Both the position numbers and the translations under genes were made by a program. Below, piece after piece: positions 1 to 7,113 of a stretch of DNA of 8,075 nucleotides (the first letter of the stretch is position 1; the number at the start of each line of letters is the position of its first letter). The stretch is from positions 1 through 8,075 of the forward strand of contig CAIYQV010000073.1 of NCBI GenBank assembly GCA_903928365.1. The letters run 5' to 3'. Source of the DNA: an uncultured Flavobacteriia bacterium (GTDB lineage: Bacteria > Bacteroidota > Bacteroidia > Flavobacteriales_D > Crocinitomicaceae). A model generated the notes under the pieces. That model saw only the letters and a list, made by a program, of their open reading frames with translations. It had not been told where the DNA came from and made no database searches.

Positions 1-1239
1 CTCACGAATTTCGGCCCTAAAAAAGGATTTGTTTTACGTGTCGTCAAGACAAGTGAAGTCGTATACCTCGCACGTTCGAACAGCATGGAAAAAGACAGCT
101 CGATCTATCTGCGATTTCAGGTCAACCCGCACTCAAAAGGAAGGTTTTCTTATGAAATAGAAGTGTTTACCAGTGATCGTCAGGAACCTGTCAAACTAAA
201 ACTCACTGGCGAGCTAAAGGATGAACCAGCCTCCACCGGTTTTTTAACAGAATGCCCGGATTTCAATGCGCGACCGGGAGGTAAGGCGTATACGTTTGAT
301 CTCACCGTCGTAACCATTGACAAAGAAACACGCAAGGAACTCGAAGAGTCGTCTGTCACTTTACTTCAGAACGGATCTCCCCAATGGACGGCCCAAACAG
401 ATCGCGGCGGAGCTATAAAGAAAGAAGCGACACTTGGCTTTGTCTACCTGTATGCTACTCATACTGGCTACAAAACCTCCGAACTTGGTGCATACGTCAA
501 TTTTCAGCGAAACAAAGTGCTACTTGAACTGGAACGAGATCCACAGATTGCAGTCCAAATAGATACTACCTCATCCCCTGATACATTCATTACAAAAAAA
601 GACAGTAGCACGATTGCGGCTAACGGGCAACCTGTCTTCAGAAAAGACTCACTCGATTTTTCCGAAACGAATTACCGCCCTGTGAATGTGGTCTTTGTAC
701 TGGATGTCTCAGCTTCCATGAATCAGGGAGACAAGATCGAACTAATGAAATACAGTTTGCTGCAGTTGGTGACGCTCATCCGTCCTTGCGATCACATGGG
801 AATTGTGACCTATTCAGATATAGCCAATGTATTAGTTCCACCGTCTACGGGAGCCAATACAACTGAACTGCAAACTCAAATCGCTTCCCTTCGCGCAGGC
901 GGTCTTACCGCAGGTGGAACCGGCATTAAGATGGGATACAAAGAAGTGCTGAAAAATCTAGATCCAACCCAGCTTAATACTGTCATTGTGGTTACGGATG
1001 GTGCGTTCAATAAAGATTCAGAGAATTATCAGAAAACCATTAAAAAATACCGCAAAAAAGGAATTGAAATGAGTATTGTGGGAATCAAAATGAAAACCGG
1101 AGACCAGGTAAAAATGAACGAGGTGTGCACCTTGGGAGGAGGTAAGCTGATCACGATCAATTCTTTGAGTGAAGCACAAACCAATCTTGTTAATGAGATA
1201 AGGGAGAAGGCGTTTTTGAGTTTAACAATGGACAATTAA
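1..1239 (+). CDS. VWA-domain protein with N-terminal DUF1573-like domain (5' partial)
   Basis: The frame is open from base 1, so the first Met (base 85) is probably internal and the true start lies upstream. The visible part begins with a beta-rich stretch (bases 1-205: NFG, then NPHSKGRFSYEIEVFTSD and LTGEL) that resembles the end of DUF1573/ASH domains, which are common in secreted Bacteroidota proteins. A carboxypeptidase-regulatory/PEGA-like beta domain follows (roughly residues 70-150 from that Met). A von Willebrand factor A domain follows at about 197-380. Its MIDAS metal site is complete: DVSAS at D207/S209/S211, GGTG with T279, and TDG with D305. VWA domains bind a divalent metal and usually mediate protein-protein adhesion or complex assembly; the partner is unknown. 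Surface or periplasmic location is inferred from domain type, since the N-terminus is outside the window. The last codons (TMDN, stop) are supplied by a tandem repeat, so the native C-terminus may have been altered. Confidence 0.85.
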   Translation, partial: LTNFGPKKGFVLRVVKTSEVVYLARSNSMEKDSSIYLRFQVNPHSKGRFSYEIEVFTSDRQEPVKLKLTGELKDEPASTGFLTECPDFNARPGGKAYTFDLTVVTIDKETRKELEESSVTLLQNGSPQWTAQTDRGGAIKKEATLGFVYLYATHTGYKTSELGAYVNFQRNKVLLELERDPQIAVQIDTTSSPDTFITKKDSSTIAANGQPVFRKDSLDFSETNYRPVNVVFVLDVSASMNQGDKIELMKYSLLQLVTLIRPCDHMGIVTYSDIANVLVPPSTGANTTELQTQIASLRAGGLTAGGTGIKMGYKEVLKNLDPTQLNTVIVVTDGAFNKDSENYQKTIKKYRKKGIEMSIVGIKMKTGDQVKMNEVCTLGGGKLITINSLSEAQTNLVNEIREKAFLSLTMDN

Positions 1240-1317
1240 CAATGGACAATTAACAATGGACAATTAACAATGGACAATTAACAATGGACAATTAACAATG
1301 GACAATTAACAATGGAC
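1222..1317. repeat. 14-bp tandem repeat array, six full units plus 12 bases of a seventh
   Basis: The unit TTAACAATGGACAA starts at 1222, 1236, 1250, 1264, 1278 and 1292, with a 12-base partial unit at 1306-1317; the copies are identical by eye. Each unit is two related heptamers, TTAACAA and TGGACAA, which recalls heptamer-based short tandem repeats known in cyanobacteria and other bacteria. The array overlaps the last six codons of the VWA gene and gives it its stop. Because 14 is not a multiple of 3 and each unit holds a TAA, all three forward frames are closed within two units. The same core word recurs at 7516-7670. Confidence 0.95.
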
Positions 1318-1406
1318 CTCAAATTTTCGAATTTCGAATAATCCATTGGTTCAAAACATTGTAGGAATTTAACGTAAAAATCATCTTCTGAATAGCATGA
1401 TTTTAG

Positions 1407-1414
1407 TATTTTCG
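1407..1414 (+). promoter_or_regulatory. Possible -7 box for the NarL-type regulator gene
   Basis: TATTTTCG matches the Bacteroidota sigma -7 consensus TAnnTTTG with one mismatch and lies 35 bp before the ATG at 1450. No convincing TTTG -33 element is seen about 20 bp upstream; only TTCTG (1386-1390) is present. The region 1318-1449 otherwise holds a small AAATT-TTCG-AATTT hairpin (1321-1334) and an ACGTAAA word (1372-1378). Confidence 0.4.
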
Positions 1415-1449
1415 CACAGAATCAAACGAACTGACTGCACTTTTAAACA

Positions 1450-2088
1450 ATGACAGAAGAGATCAAGGTACTTGTTGTGGATGATCATGAGTTGATCCGT
1501 GATGCATGGATTTCCTTATTGAACGATGCGCCAGGAATCCGTGTTATTGGGAAATCCGATAACGCTGATGAAGCATACGACCTGTCTGTTCAACACAAAC
1601 CGGACATTGTTTTGATGGATATCAACCTCAAGGGCAGTTCTGGATTTGATGCCGCACAAAAAATCTGCAACAGTTTGGCGAAAACACGTGTGATTGGTTT
1701 GACATTACATGACGAGATCAACTTTGTGAAGCGTTTTCTGTCGGTAGGTGGTAAAGGGTACCTTACCAAGAATATTGGAAAGTCTGAACTAATCTCAGCC
1801 GTACATGCGGTATTCAACGGGGAAACCTATATTGCGAACGAGATCAAGGATCGTTACTTTGCTTCACTTTTAAATGTAGAGCAGGAGAATACGCAGAAAG
1901 AATTAACGATGAAGGAGATCGAAATCGTGAAACACATTTCTGAAGGCCTTACTTCGAAAGAGATCGCTGACAAATTATTCTTGTCTCCACGAACGGTAGA
2001 AACGCATCGTCATAATATTCTCAAGAAACTGGGATTTTCCAATGCCGCACAATTAAGCAGCTGGGCAAAGGACAAAGGCTATCTTTAA
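1450..2088 (+). CDS. NarL/LuxR-family response regulator (REC-HTH)
   Basis: A 212-residue protein of the usual length for NarL/FixJ-type regulators. The receiver domain (about 5-122) has the acidic pair D11/D12, phosphoacceptor D57 in VLMDINLKG, switch T85 and conserved K107 in GYLTKN. After a linker, a LuxR-type four-helix HTH covers about 150-212 (ELTMKEIEIVKHISEGLTSKE, then the recognition-helix region around SPRTVETHRHN), so DNA binding is expected. Phosphorylation should promote dimerisation and promoter binding; the target genes are unknown. HisKA_3 kinases normally phosphorylate this class, and one is encoded nearby (5554-6921), which makes it the likely partner. It is convergent with the kinase operon: its stop is 2 bp from the stop of the lone receiver gene. 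The ATG at 1450 puts the first beta strand right at the N-terminus, as usual in this family, and there is no Shine-Dalgarno sequence. Confidence 0.93.
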   Translation: MTEEIKVLVVDDHELIRDAWISLLNDAPGIRVIGKSDNADEAYDLSVQHKPDIVLMDINLKGSSGFDAAQKICNSLAKTRVIGLTLHDEINFVKRFLSVGGKGYLTKNIGKSELISAVHAVFNGETYIANEIKDRYFASLLNVEQENTQKELTMKEIEIVKHISEGLTSKEIADKLFLSPRTVETHRHNILKKLGFSNAAQLSSWAKDKGYL

Positions 2089-2090
2089 GA

Positions 2091-2498
2091 TCAGTTCGAC
2101 TTATTCAGGAACGGAGCGATCACTTCTAATAATTGCTCTTCTTTCCATGGCTTTCCGATAAACGAATACAGCAAATGATCTCGTTCGAGTTCTTCTACGG
2201 CCACGTCGTTGGCTTGTCCTGAAAGAAGAATACAATCTAAATTGGGCTCTTTAGCCTTCAACTTGCGTATCAGATCTGCACCACTCATTCCAGGCATCTG
2301 GTAATCCGTCATCACGAACAAAGGTTCCAGGCCGAACGAACGAATCTCTTCAATTTTGGCTTCCACCTCACGAGGATTCGTTGTCGTTTCCACAATGGTT
2401 GTCTGATCGTTGACCAGCTTTTTCATCTGAAAATCGATCAATTGAAGAATGATCGGGTCATCATCCACACAGATCACTGCATATTTGAGCGCTTCCAT
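2091..2498 (-). CDS. Single-domain response regulator (lone REC)
   Basis: A 135-residue protein made of one receiver domain with no output domain. It has the acidic cluster D12-D13-D14, phosphoacceptor D65 in TDYQMPGMSG, switch S93 in LLSGQ and conserved K116 in a KPW motif. The KPW form is typical of CheY/RpfG-like receivers rather than NarL-type ones, so it is not a broken copy of the 1450 gene. It is the last gene of the three-gene operon and starts 9 bp after the stop of the large PAS/GAF kinase, which is therefore the probable phosphodonor. Possible roles are a phosphate sink, a phosphorelay shuttle, or an effector acting by protein contact. No terminator is visible after it; the next gene on the other strand ends 2 bp away. 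ATG 2498 is preferred because the first beta strand (YAVICVDDD) starts at residue 6. Confidence 0.92.
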   Translation of the reverse strand: MEALKYAVICVDDDPIILQLIDFQMKKLVNDQTTIVETTTNPREVEAKIEEIRSFGLEPLFVMTDYQMPGMSGADLIRKLKAKEPNLDCILLSGQANDVAVEELERDHLLYSFIGKPWKEEQLLEVIAPFLNKSN

Positions 2499-2507
2499 TC
2501 GACTGCT

Positions 2508-5500
2508 TTATTGTTCGTGCAATTTAGGTAATAATATTTCAAAAGTGGTCCATTCATCGTCAGAGGTTACATAGATCTGACCATTATGGTCATTCACAAT
2601 CCTTCTGACAATACTTAATCCTAAACCTGTACCCCGCTGTTTTTGCTTCGTTGTATAGAATTTCTTGAACATATTATCCAACACTTCCTGCGGAATCTTC
2701 GGTCCATTGTTACGGATAGTCACACTGTGGTAATCACCTTTCTCCGCATAATTCACTTCTATAGTCCCGTTTTCGGCGATCGCTTCGACTGCATTTTTGA
2801 GAATATTTGACCACAACTGATACAGTTTATTCTCATACGCATCCAAAAAGACCTGTGGCACCTCTACATGCAAGGATGCTTTATTCTTCAACTCGTACCC
2901 AAAGACCTTCAATATGGTTTGAATATTCGCTGAGAGATCCACTTTTTTACGCTCTTCACTGGCACTGTTTTGCAGATACGTGCGTAAGTTACTTACCACG
3001 CTGGTTGCCTTATCCCCGGAAGCAATGATTGTATCTACCAGCGATCTGATGGTCTGAATATGATACATCAGATCCAGGTAATCCAATGGATTTGGCTGAT
3101 CAAGAACCGTTTTGATCAGCTCTGTCTCATTTGACTTGATCCTTGCTTTCACAATGGCAGAAGCCAATTGATTGGATTCGATTTTTCCCTGATAATCTGA
3201 TTTTTGCAAAAGTTCCTGAATTGCTTTGGTTTCTTTCATTACCTGCAATCCACCTATGATCAAATCGGACTCAATTAATTGCGCTCTTTCGCACGCTGCT
3301 TGCAATTGCTCTCCTGAACATTTTTCAATGACGGAATGAAACAAACCTTCCAGAGTGAACCGTACACTCTCAATACCTACTTTGATCGAACCTAGCGGCG
3401 TGTTGAGGTCATGCGCCACGCCAGCAGCAATCTCACCAAGCATTGCCAGTTTTTCATTTTCTGAAAGCATGTTTGAAAGCTTGGAATTCTCCCGTCGCTT
3501 CTCAAAAACCTCCACCTCCAGATTTTGATTGATACGTTCTATCTCATTTTTCGCATCCTCCAACTCATTAATCGATTTGATACGCGACTTAATGTTGACG
3601 ATCATTTCAGCGAACAATTTCAAAATAATGATATCACGCTCTTCGAACGTCTTTTTTCCGTGAACCGCATCAAAACCAATAAATCCGGTGCACTTATCGT
3701 CCTTCATCATTGGAATGGCCAATACACTTTGAATTTCCTGATCCACAAGCATTTTTTTCATCACGGAATCAGGAAGTTTGGATACATCCGGCACATCGAT
3801 CATCTCCTTATTGAAATGATACGAAGTCCACTCTTCGATCTCAGAGAAGGGAATATTCTGCAACTTTTCAATTTGTGGTTCAATTCCTTCCTCACACCAC
3901 TCATAATCGTTTGAACAGATCTGTTCCGTGTGGTCATAGGTAAAGACATACACCCTATCAGAACCCACAAAACGACCTATCTCGCTCAAGGAATTATTTA
4001 CGGATTCCTCAAATTGATCCAAAGGAATGTTCACAAACCGATTAGAAATCCCCAAAATCAAATTCTGAAAATCTACGGTATTCTTGAGCTTTTCCTCTTG
4101 ATTTTTCTCAAGTGTAATATCTTGTCGCACGGACAAGTAACTGGTTACATTACCACTATCATCCTGCACCGGATAGATCAGCGAACGAACCCAATAATTC
4201 GAACCATCCTTTGCACGGTTACAAATTTCTCCTGACCACACTTTATTTTCACGGATCGTTTTCCAGAAATCCATCCAGAACTCCTTCGAATGATACCCTG
4301 AATTAACGATCGAGTGGTTTTTTCCAATGAGTTCTTCCTGGGAATATTTCGAAACTTCACAGAATTTCTCATTGACATAAGTGATATTCCCGAAAAGGTC
4401 TGTTTCAGTCACCAGAGACCCTTTGTCGATGGCCAAATTCAAGACCTTCAAGAACTGGTTTGCCTCTTCCAGCTTCTTTTCGAATTTTTTACGTTCAGAG
4501 ATATCTCTAATAGACGCAACGGTATATGGTTCGCCATCCATTTCGAGATAACTTACACTCACATCGACCGGGATTTTCTTACCCGTCTTGACATGCGTGT
4601 GCACGCCTTCGATCGTCCGAATTCCCTTTTCTTGCATATAGGCAAGTTCTTCTCTCCATTGCTCAACGGTCTTGAAATAACTTTCAATATCAAACACCGT
4701 GAAGTCTTTATAAGATTCTTTAGGAATTCCCAGACGCTCAAGGGCAATGTTATTCATATACACAAAACGTCCATCCTTATCACAAACTTGAATGGCCTCA
4801 GAGCTTTTATCCAGGAACTGCTGCAACATGAATAAACGCTGATTTTGTTCCTTGATCTGAGTTTCCTGACTTTTCAAATCGGTCACGTCAACCAATATCC
4901 CATCAATGAATTCTATCCCATTTTCAATGGTTATCGAAGCATTGGTTAACAGAAATATCTCTTTTCCGTCTTTTCTTCGATTTTTAATAATGTAGTTCTT
5001 TAATTCTTTTTCCTCGCGCAGACGTTCAACATATGATGCTCTATCTTTGGCATCTAAGTAAAATTCATTCGCAAGATGCTTTTTTATTTCCTTTGCAGAA
5101 GCGAATCCAAAGATCTCTGCATACGCCTCATTCACGTGAATGATCTCCCCGGTGATTTTGGTTCTGAAGATGCCCGCTACGGTATTTCGGAATAAAAATT
5201 CATAGCGGTATTCAGTAAGTTTCGCCGCATTGAGAACAGCGTCTCCCACAAGCATATGAAGATCTGGATTCAGTCGCTGATAGGTAACCGTCAGTTCGTT
5301 TCCTGTTGCTTTTTCATGTAGAAAAATATTCTTTTGACACGGATCTGAACAAAACAAACGCTCCAACGTCATCGGCTCCTGAAATTGCAATGCCTCTGAA
5401 AGGTTTTGTGCTTTTTCCACTCCTGAGAACATGTCAGAACAGGCATGATGATCCACGATCTTACCATCCGAACTAAACGCAATAAAAGGTTTACCGGAAC

Positions 5501-5546
5501 AGGACAAGATATCGTATAGGCGCTCCGTTTGCAGCAAGTCGCTCAT
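2508..5546 (-). CDS. Soluble PAS/GAF sensor histidine kinase with extended DHp domain
   Basis: A 1012-residue cytosolic kinase with no membrane segment or signal peptide. In order: a weak PAS-like region (about 8-105, with C16, C36, C66 and C70), three clear PAS domains (about 113-225, 243-352 and 365-480, each ending in a V/I-x-D-V/I-(T/S) strand), a GAF domain of the EWCEEGI type (about 490-655), a coiled coil (about 656-700), the HisKA/DHp domain with phosphoacceptor H712 in GVAHDLNTPLGS, and a HATPase_c domain with N box N914/N918, an F box around FKKFYTTK, and G2 box GTGLGL at 972-977. The H-to-N-box distance is about 200 residues, roughly 100 more than in a minimal kinase, because of a helical insertion (about 735-835). 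The G1 box reads NNGPKI rather than DxGxG. Second gene of the operon: it starts 7 bp after the upstream kinase gene and ends 9 bp before the lone receiver gene. The PAS/GAF array implies a cytoplasmic signal, but no ligand can be named. Confidence 0.93.
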   Translation of the reverse strand: MSDLLQTERLYDILSCSGKPFIAFSSDGKIVDHHACSDMFSGVEKAQNLSEALQFQEPMTLERLFCSDPCQKNIFLHEKATGNELTVTYQRLNPDLHMLVGDAVLNAAKLTEYRYEFLFRNTVAGIFRTKITGEIIHVNEAYAEIFGFASAKEIKKHLANEFYLDAKDRASYVERLREEKELKNYIIKNRRKDGKEIFLLTNASITIENGIEFIDGILVDVTDLKSQETQIKEQNQRLFMLQQFLDKSSEAIQVCDKDGRFVYMNNIALERLGIPKESYKDFTVFDIESYFKTVEQWREELAYMQEKGIRTIEGVHTHVKTGKKIPVDVSVSYLEMDGEPYTVASIRDISERKKFEKKLEEANQFLKVLNLAIDKGSLVTETDLFGNITYVNEKFCEVSKYSQEELIGKNHSIVNSGYHSKEFWMDFWKTIRENKVWSGEICNRAKDGSNYWVRSLIYPVQDDSGNVTSYLSVRQDITLEKNQEEKLKNTVDFQNLILGISNRFVNIPLDQFEESVNNSLSEIGRFVGSDRVYVFTYDHTEQICSNDYEWCEEGIEPQIEKLQNIPFSEIEEWTSYHFNKEMIDVPDVSKLPDSVMKKMLVDQEIQSVLAIPMMKDDKCTGFIGFDAVHGKKTFEERDIIILKLFAEMIVNIKSRIKSINELEDAKNEIERINQNLEVEVFEKRRENSKLSNMLSENEKLAMLGEIAAGVAHDLNTPLGSIKVGIESVRFTLEGLFHSVIEKCSGEQLQAACERAQLIESDLIIGGLQVMKETKAIQELLQKSDYQGKIESNQLASAIVKARIKSNETELIKTVLDQPNPLDYLDLMYHIQTIRSLVDTIIASGDKATSVVSNLRTYLQNSASEERKKVDLSANIQTILKVFGYELKNKASLHVEVPQVFLDAYENKLYQLWSNILKNAVEAIAENGTIEVNYAEKGDYHSVTIRNNGPKIPQEVLDNMFKKFYTTKQKQRGTGLGLSIVRRIVNDHNGQIYVTSDDEWTTFEILLPKLHEQ

Positions 5547-5553
5547 AGCGTAA

Positions 5554-6921
5554 TTAGCGGTTTAGTTGAGGTTGTAAGATGAGCTCCGTGCCTTTGCCGG
5601 GTTCACTCCATAATTCACCGGAAAGGTATCCCAGCTGTATACGGTTTTGAATATTTGACATTCCGAGACTTCCTTGTGTTTTTTCAATTTCAAATCCCAC
5701 ACCATCATCTTTGACAATGATCTTCCAATGTCCGGCTTCCACAGAGAGCTTGATCCAGATATGTTTGGCTTCGGCATGTTTTAATGAATTATTTATGAAT
5801 TCCTGAATGATCCGGTACAAATTGAATCTGTCGGCATTTTCAAAATGGGATTCATTCATTTGCTCATCTTTCTCAATGACACATTCTGTACTTTTCAATA
5901 TATTGACGCGTCCAGCCAAACTTTTAAGTCCACTGATTAATCCTTTTTCAAGCTCAGGTGGTAATAAAGAGTAAGAAATCGATTTGATCTCTTTGATCGA
6001 ACTACCAAGTAACTCGGAATAGGAATTGGCGATCTCGTTCTGAGACGGGTCGATCTTTAACGATTCGAACCATAATTTTAGCAATACAAGATTTTGAGCA
6101 AGTCCATCATGCAATTCTCGTGCGATCTTCTTCTTTTCAACTTCCTGTGCTCCCGAGATCAACTCGTATTTCTTCGACTGAAACTCTACTTCCTGCGTTT
6201 CGTCTATAATTAGAACCACATACCGATGATCTGTAGGAGACATTTTATTTCCGATGATCTCAACATGGATCAGTTTTCCGGAAGAAGTATATTGTATTAT
6301 TTTGGCAGAGAAAGTCTCCAACTGAAACTCATTCTGCAATTCATTCGAAGGATTTTTACAAAAATCACGGAGTGAGTATTTCTCCACATCCTCTTTTGAA
6401 ACTTCGTAAAGATCACAAAAAGCCTGATTAGCCATTTCAATCTTCAGGTCGGCGCCATCCACAGTCAATACCGGCAATGGTGAAACTTCGAATATACTAC
6501 GGAAACGTTTTTCTGACTGAGCCAAACGACGTTGCTGAAGTACACGTTCACGACTGTATTCGATGGTTTTAGATAGCAATTTGGAATTGGCATCACCCTT
6601 CAAGAGGTAATCCTGTGCACCTTCTTTTACCAATTTGTTGGCCAACACCTCATCTTCTGTACCTGTCAAAATAATGATGGCCGAAGAGGTGCAAATTTCC
6701 TTGGCTTTATAGAAGGTATCAATCCCATTGGAATCGGTAATATTGAGATCCAACAAGACCACTTCCGGACTAAAAAACTCCAGGATCTCCTTTAATTCTT
6801 CTATTGATTTTACCTGCTGGATATGGCTATCCAGATACCCTCCTGATGAAAGTTGAAAATGTATGAGTTGACCGAAAAAATAGTCATCCTCAACTATGAG
6901 TATTTTGGTTTCCTTCGTCAT
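5554..6921 (-). CDS. REC-PAS-HisKA_3 histidine kinase
   Basis: A 455-residue soluble protein. The N-terminal receiver (1-120) has E11/D12/D13, phosphoacceptor D58, T86 and K108. A PAS domain spans about 138-246. The HisKA_3 dimerisation domain follows, with phosphoacceptor H271 in ARELHDGLAQN, then a HATPase_c domain with N box (E374, N377/N378), G1 box DDGVGF (405-410) and G2 box around GSLGMSNIQNR. This is the NarX/DegS-type kinase core, whose usual targets are NarL/LuxR regulators such as the one at 1450. The N-terminal REC makes the kinase itself a target of another kinase, plausibly the next gene in the operon. The frame stays open to an ATG at 6993, but that adds 24 residues with no REC homology and lies upstream of a perfect -7 box (6966-6973). 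The ATG at 6921 puts the first REC strand (ILIVEDD) at residue 7, so I chose it. First gene of the operon. Confidence 0.92.
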   Translation of the reverse strand: MTKETKILIVEDDYFFGQLIHFQLSSGGYLDSHIQQVKSIEELKEILEFFSPEVVLLDLNITDSNGIDTFYKAKEICTSSAIIILTGTEDEVLANKLVKEGAQDYLLKGDANSKLLSKTIEYSRERVLQQRRLAQSEKRFRSIFEVSPLPVLTVDGADLKIEMANQAFCDLYEVSKEDVEKYSLRDFCKNPSNELQNEFQLETFSAKIIQYTSSGKLIHVEIIGNKMSPTDHRYVVLIIDETQEVEFQSKKYELISGAQEVEKKKIARELHDGLAQNLVLLKLWFESLKIDPSQNEIANSYSELLGSSIKEIKSISYSLLPPELEKGLISGLKSLAGRVNILKSTECVIEKDEQMNESHFENADRFNLYRIIQEFINNSLKHAEAKHIWIKLSVEAGHWKIIVKDDGVGFEIEKTQGSLGMSNIQNRIQLGYLSGELWSEPGKGTELILQPQLNR

Positions 6922-6944
6922 CCGCAAGTTATGGCTAACTGAAA

Positions 6945-6959
6945 CAGGGCAGCCCCCTG
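6945..6959 (-). other. Hairpin in the operon leader
   Basis: On the minus strand this reads CAGGG-GGCTG-CCCTG, a perfect 5-bp GC-rich stem with a 5-base loop. It sits between the predicted -7 box (6966-6973) and the ATG at 6921, so it would lie at or very near the 5' end of the mRNA. A 5'-terminal stem can protect a transcript from decay or affect start-site access. An alternative pairing with CCCTGAGGG (6955-6963) exists on the DNA, so the fold is not certain. Confidence 0.4.
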
Positions 6960-6965
6960 AGGGCA

Positions 6966-6973
6966 CAAAGATA
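6966..6973 (-). promoter_or_regulatory. -7 box for the three-gene kinase operon
   Basis: The minus strand reads TATCTTTG, a perfect match to the Bacteroidota -7 consensus TAnnTTTG. It lies 44 bp upstream of the chosen ATG at 6921, predicting a short leader of about 35-40 nt. No TTTG -33 element is visible at the usual spacing, which would fit an activator-dependent promoter. It lies inside the extended reading frame from 6993 and so argues for the shorter start. Confidence 0.55.
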
Positions 6974-7001
6974 GCCAGAAAATTCTGTATCACCTACTTA
7001 A

Positions 7002-7033
7002 CTACGTAGAGGAACCCTGCGTAATTATACGTA
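7002..7033. promoter_or_regulatory. Candidate operator: repeated TACGTA/GCGTA words in the divergent promoter region
   Basis: TACGTA occurs at 7003-7008 (inside the 8-bp palindrome CTACGTAG, 7002-7009) and at 7028-7033, 25 bp apart, with a related GCGTA at 7019-7023; CGTA and TACG (7020-7023 and 7028-7031) form an inverted repeat around ATTA. The cluster sits about 30-60 bp upstream of the operon's -7 box, a normal activator position, and its last word overlaps the opposing -7 box (7032-7039). NarL/LuxR regulators often bind short inverted words like these, so autoregulation by the 1450 product is possible. This is pattern-based only. Confidence 0.35.
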
Positions 7034-7039
7034 AATTTG
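7032..7039 (+). promoter_or_regulatory. -7 box for the HTH-less receiver gene
   Basis: TAAATTTG is a perfect match to TAnnTTTG and lies 74 bp before the ATG at 7114. There is no clear -33 TTTG at the expected spacing. A weaker copy, TAAATTTA at 7097-7104, is too close to the start codon to give a normal leader. With the box at 6966-6973 it forms a divergent promoter pair. Confidence 0.5.
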
Positions 7040-7113
7040 TAATATTCATTTAATATGCACTCATTGGAAATTTTATTCTTTTTTCCTTTGCATCCCTAAA
7101 TTTAGTGTTTCAT

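Noticed and set aside
1222..1317. CRISPR array
   Set aside because: The 14-bp units are contiguous with no spacers and no cas genes are present.
1321..1334. AAATT-TTCG-AATTT stem-loop as terminator of the VWA gene
   Set aside because: The stem is all A/T and short, with no following T-tract; too weak to call.
4314..4835. 173-codon plus-strand reading frame inside the large kinase gene (also 3525-3914 and 3930-4235)
   Set aside because: Antisense to clearly conserved PAS/GAF coding sequence, with no recognisable domain or composition typical of a real protein.
6922..6993. 24-residue N-terminal extension of the HisKA_3 kinase from an ATG at 6993
   Set aside because: It carries no REC homology, contains the predicted promoter box, and the internal ATG at 6921 gives a standard receiver start.
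7105..7113. GTG start for the HTH-less receiver
   Set aside because: The ATG at 7114 is a stronger codon and already gives the usual distance to the first beta strand; the GTG overlaps the tail of a TAAATTTAG stretch.
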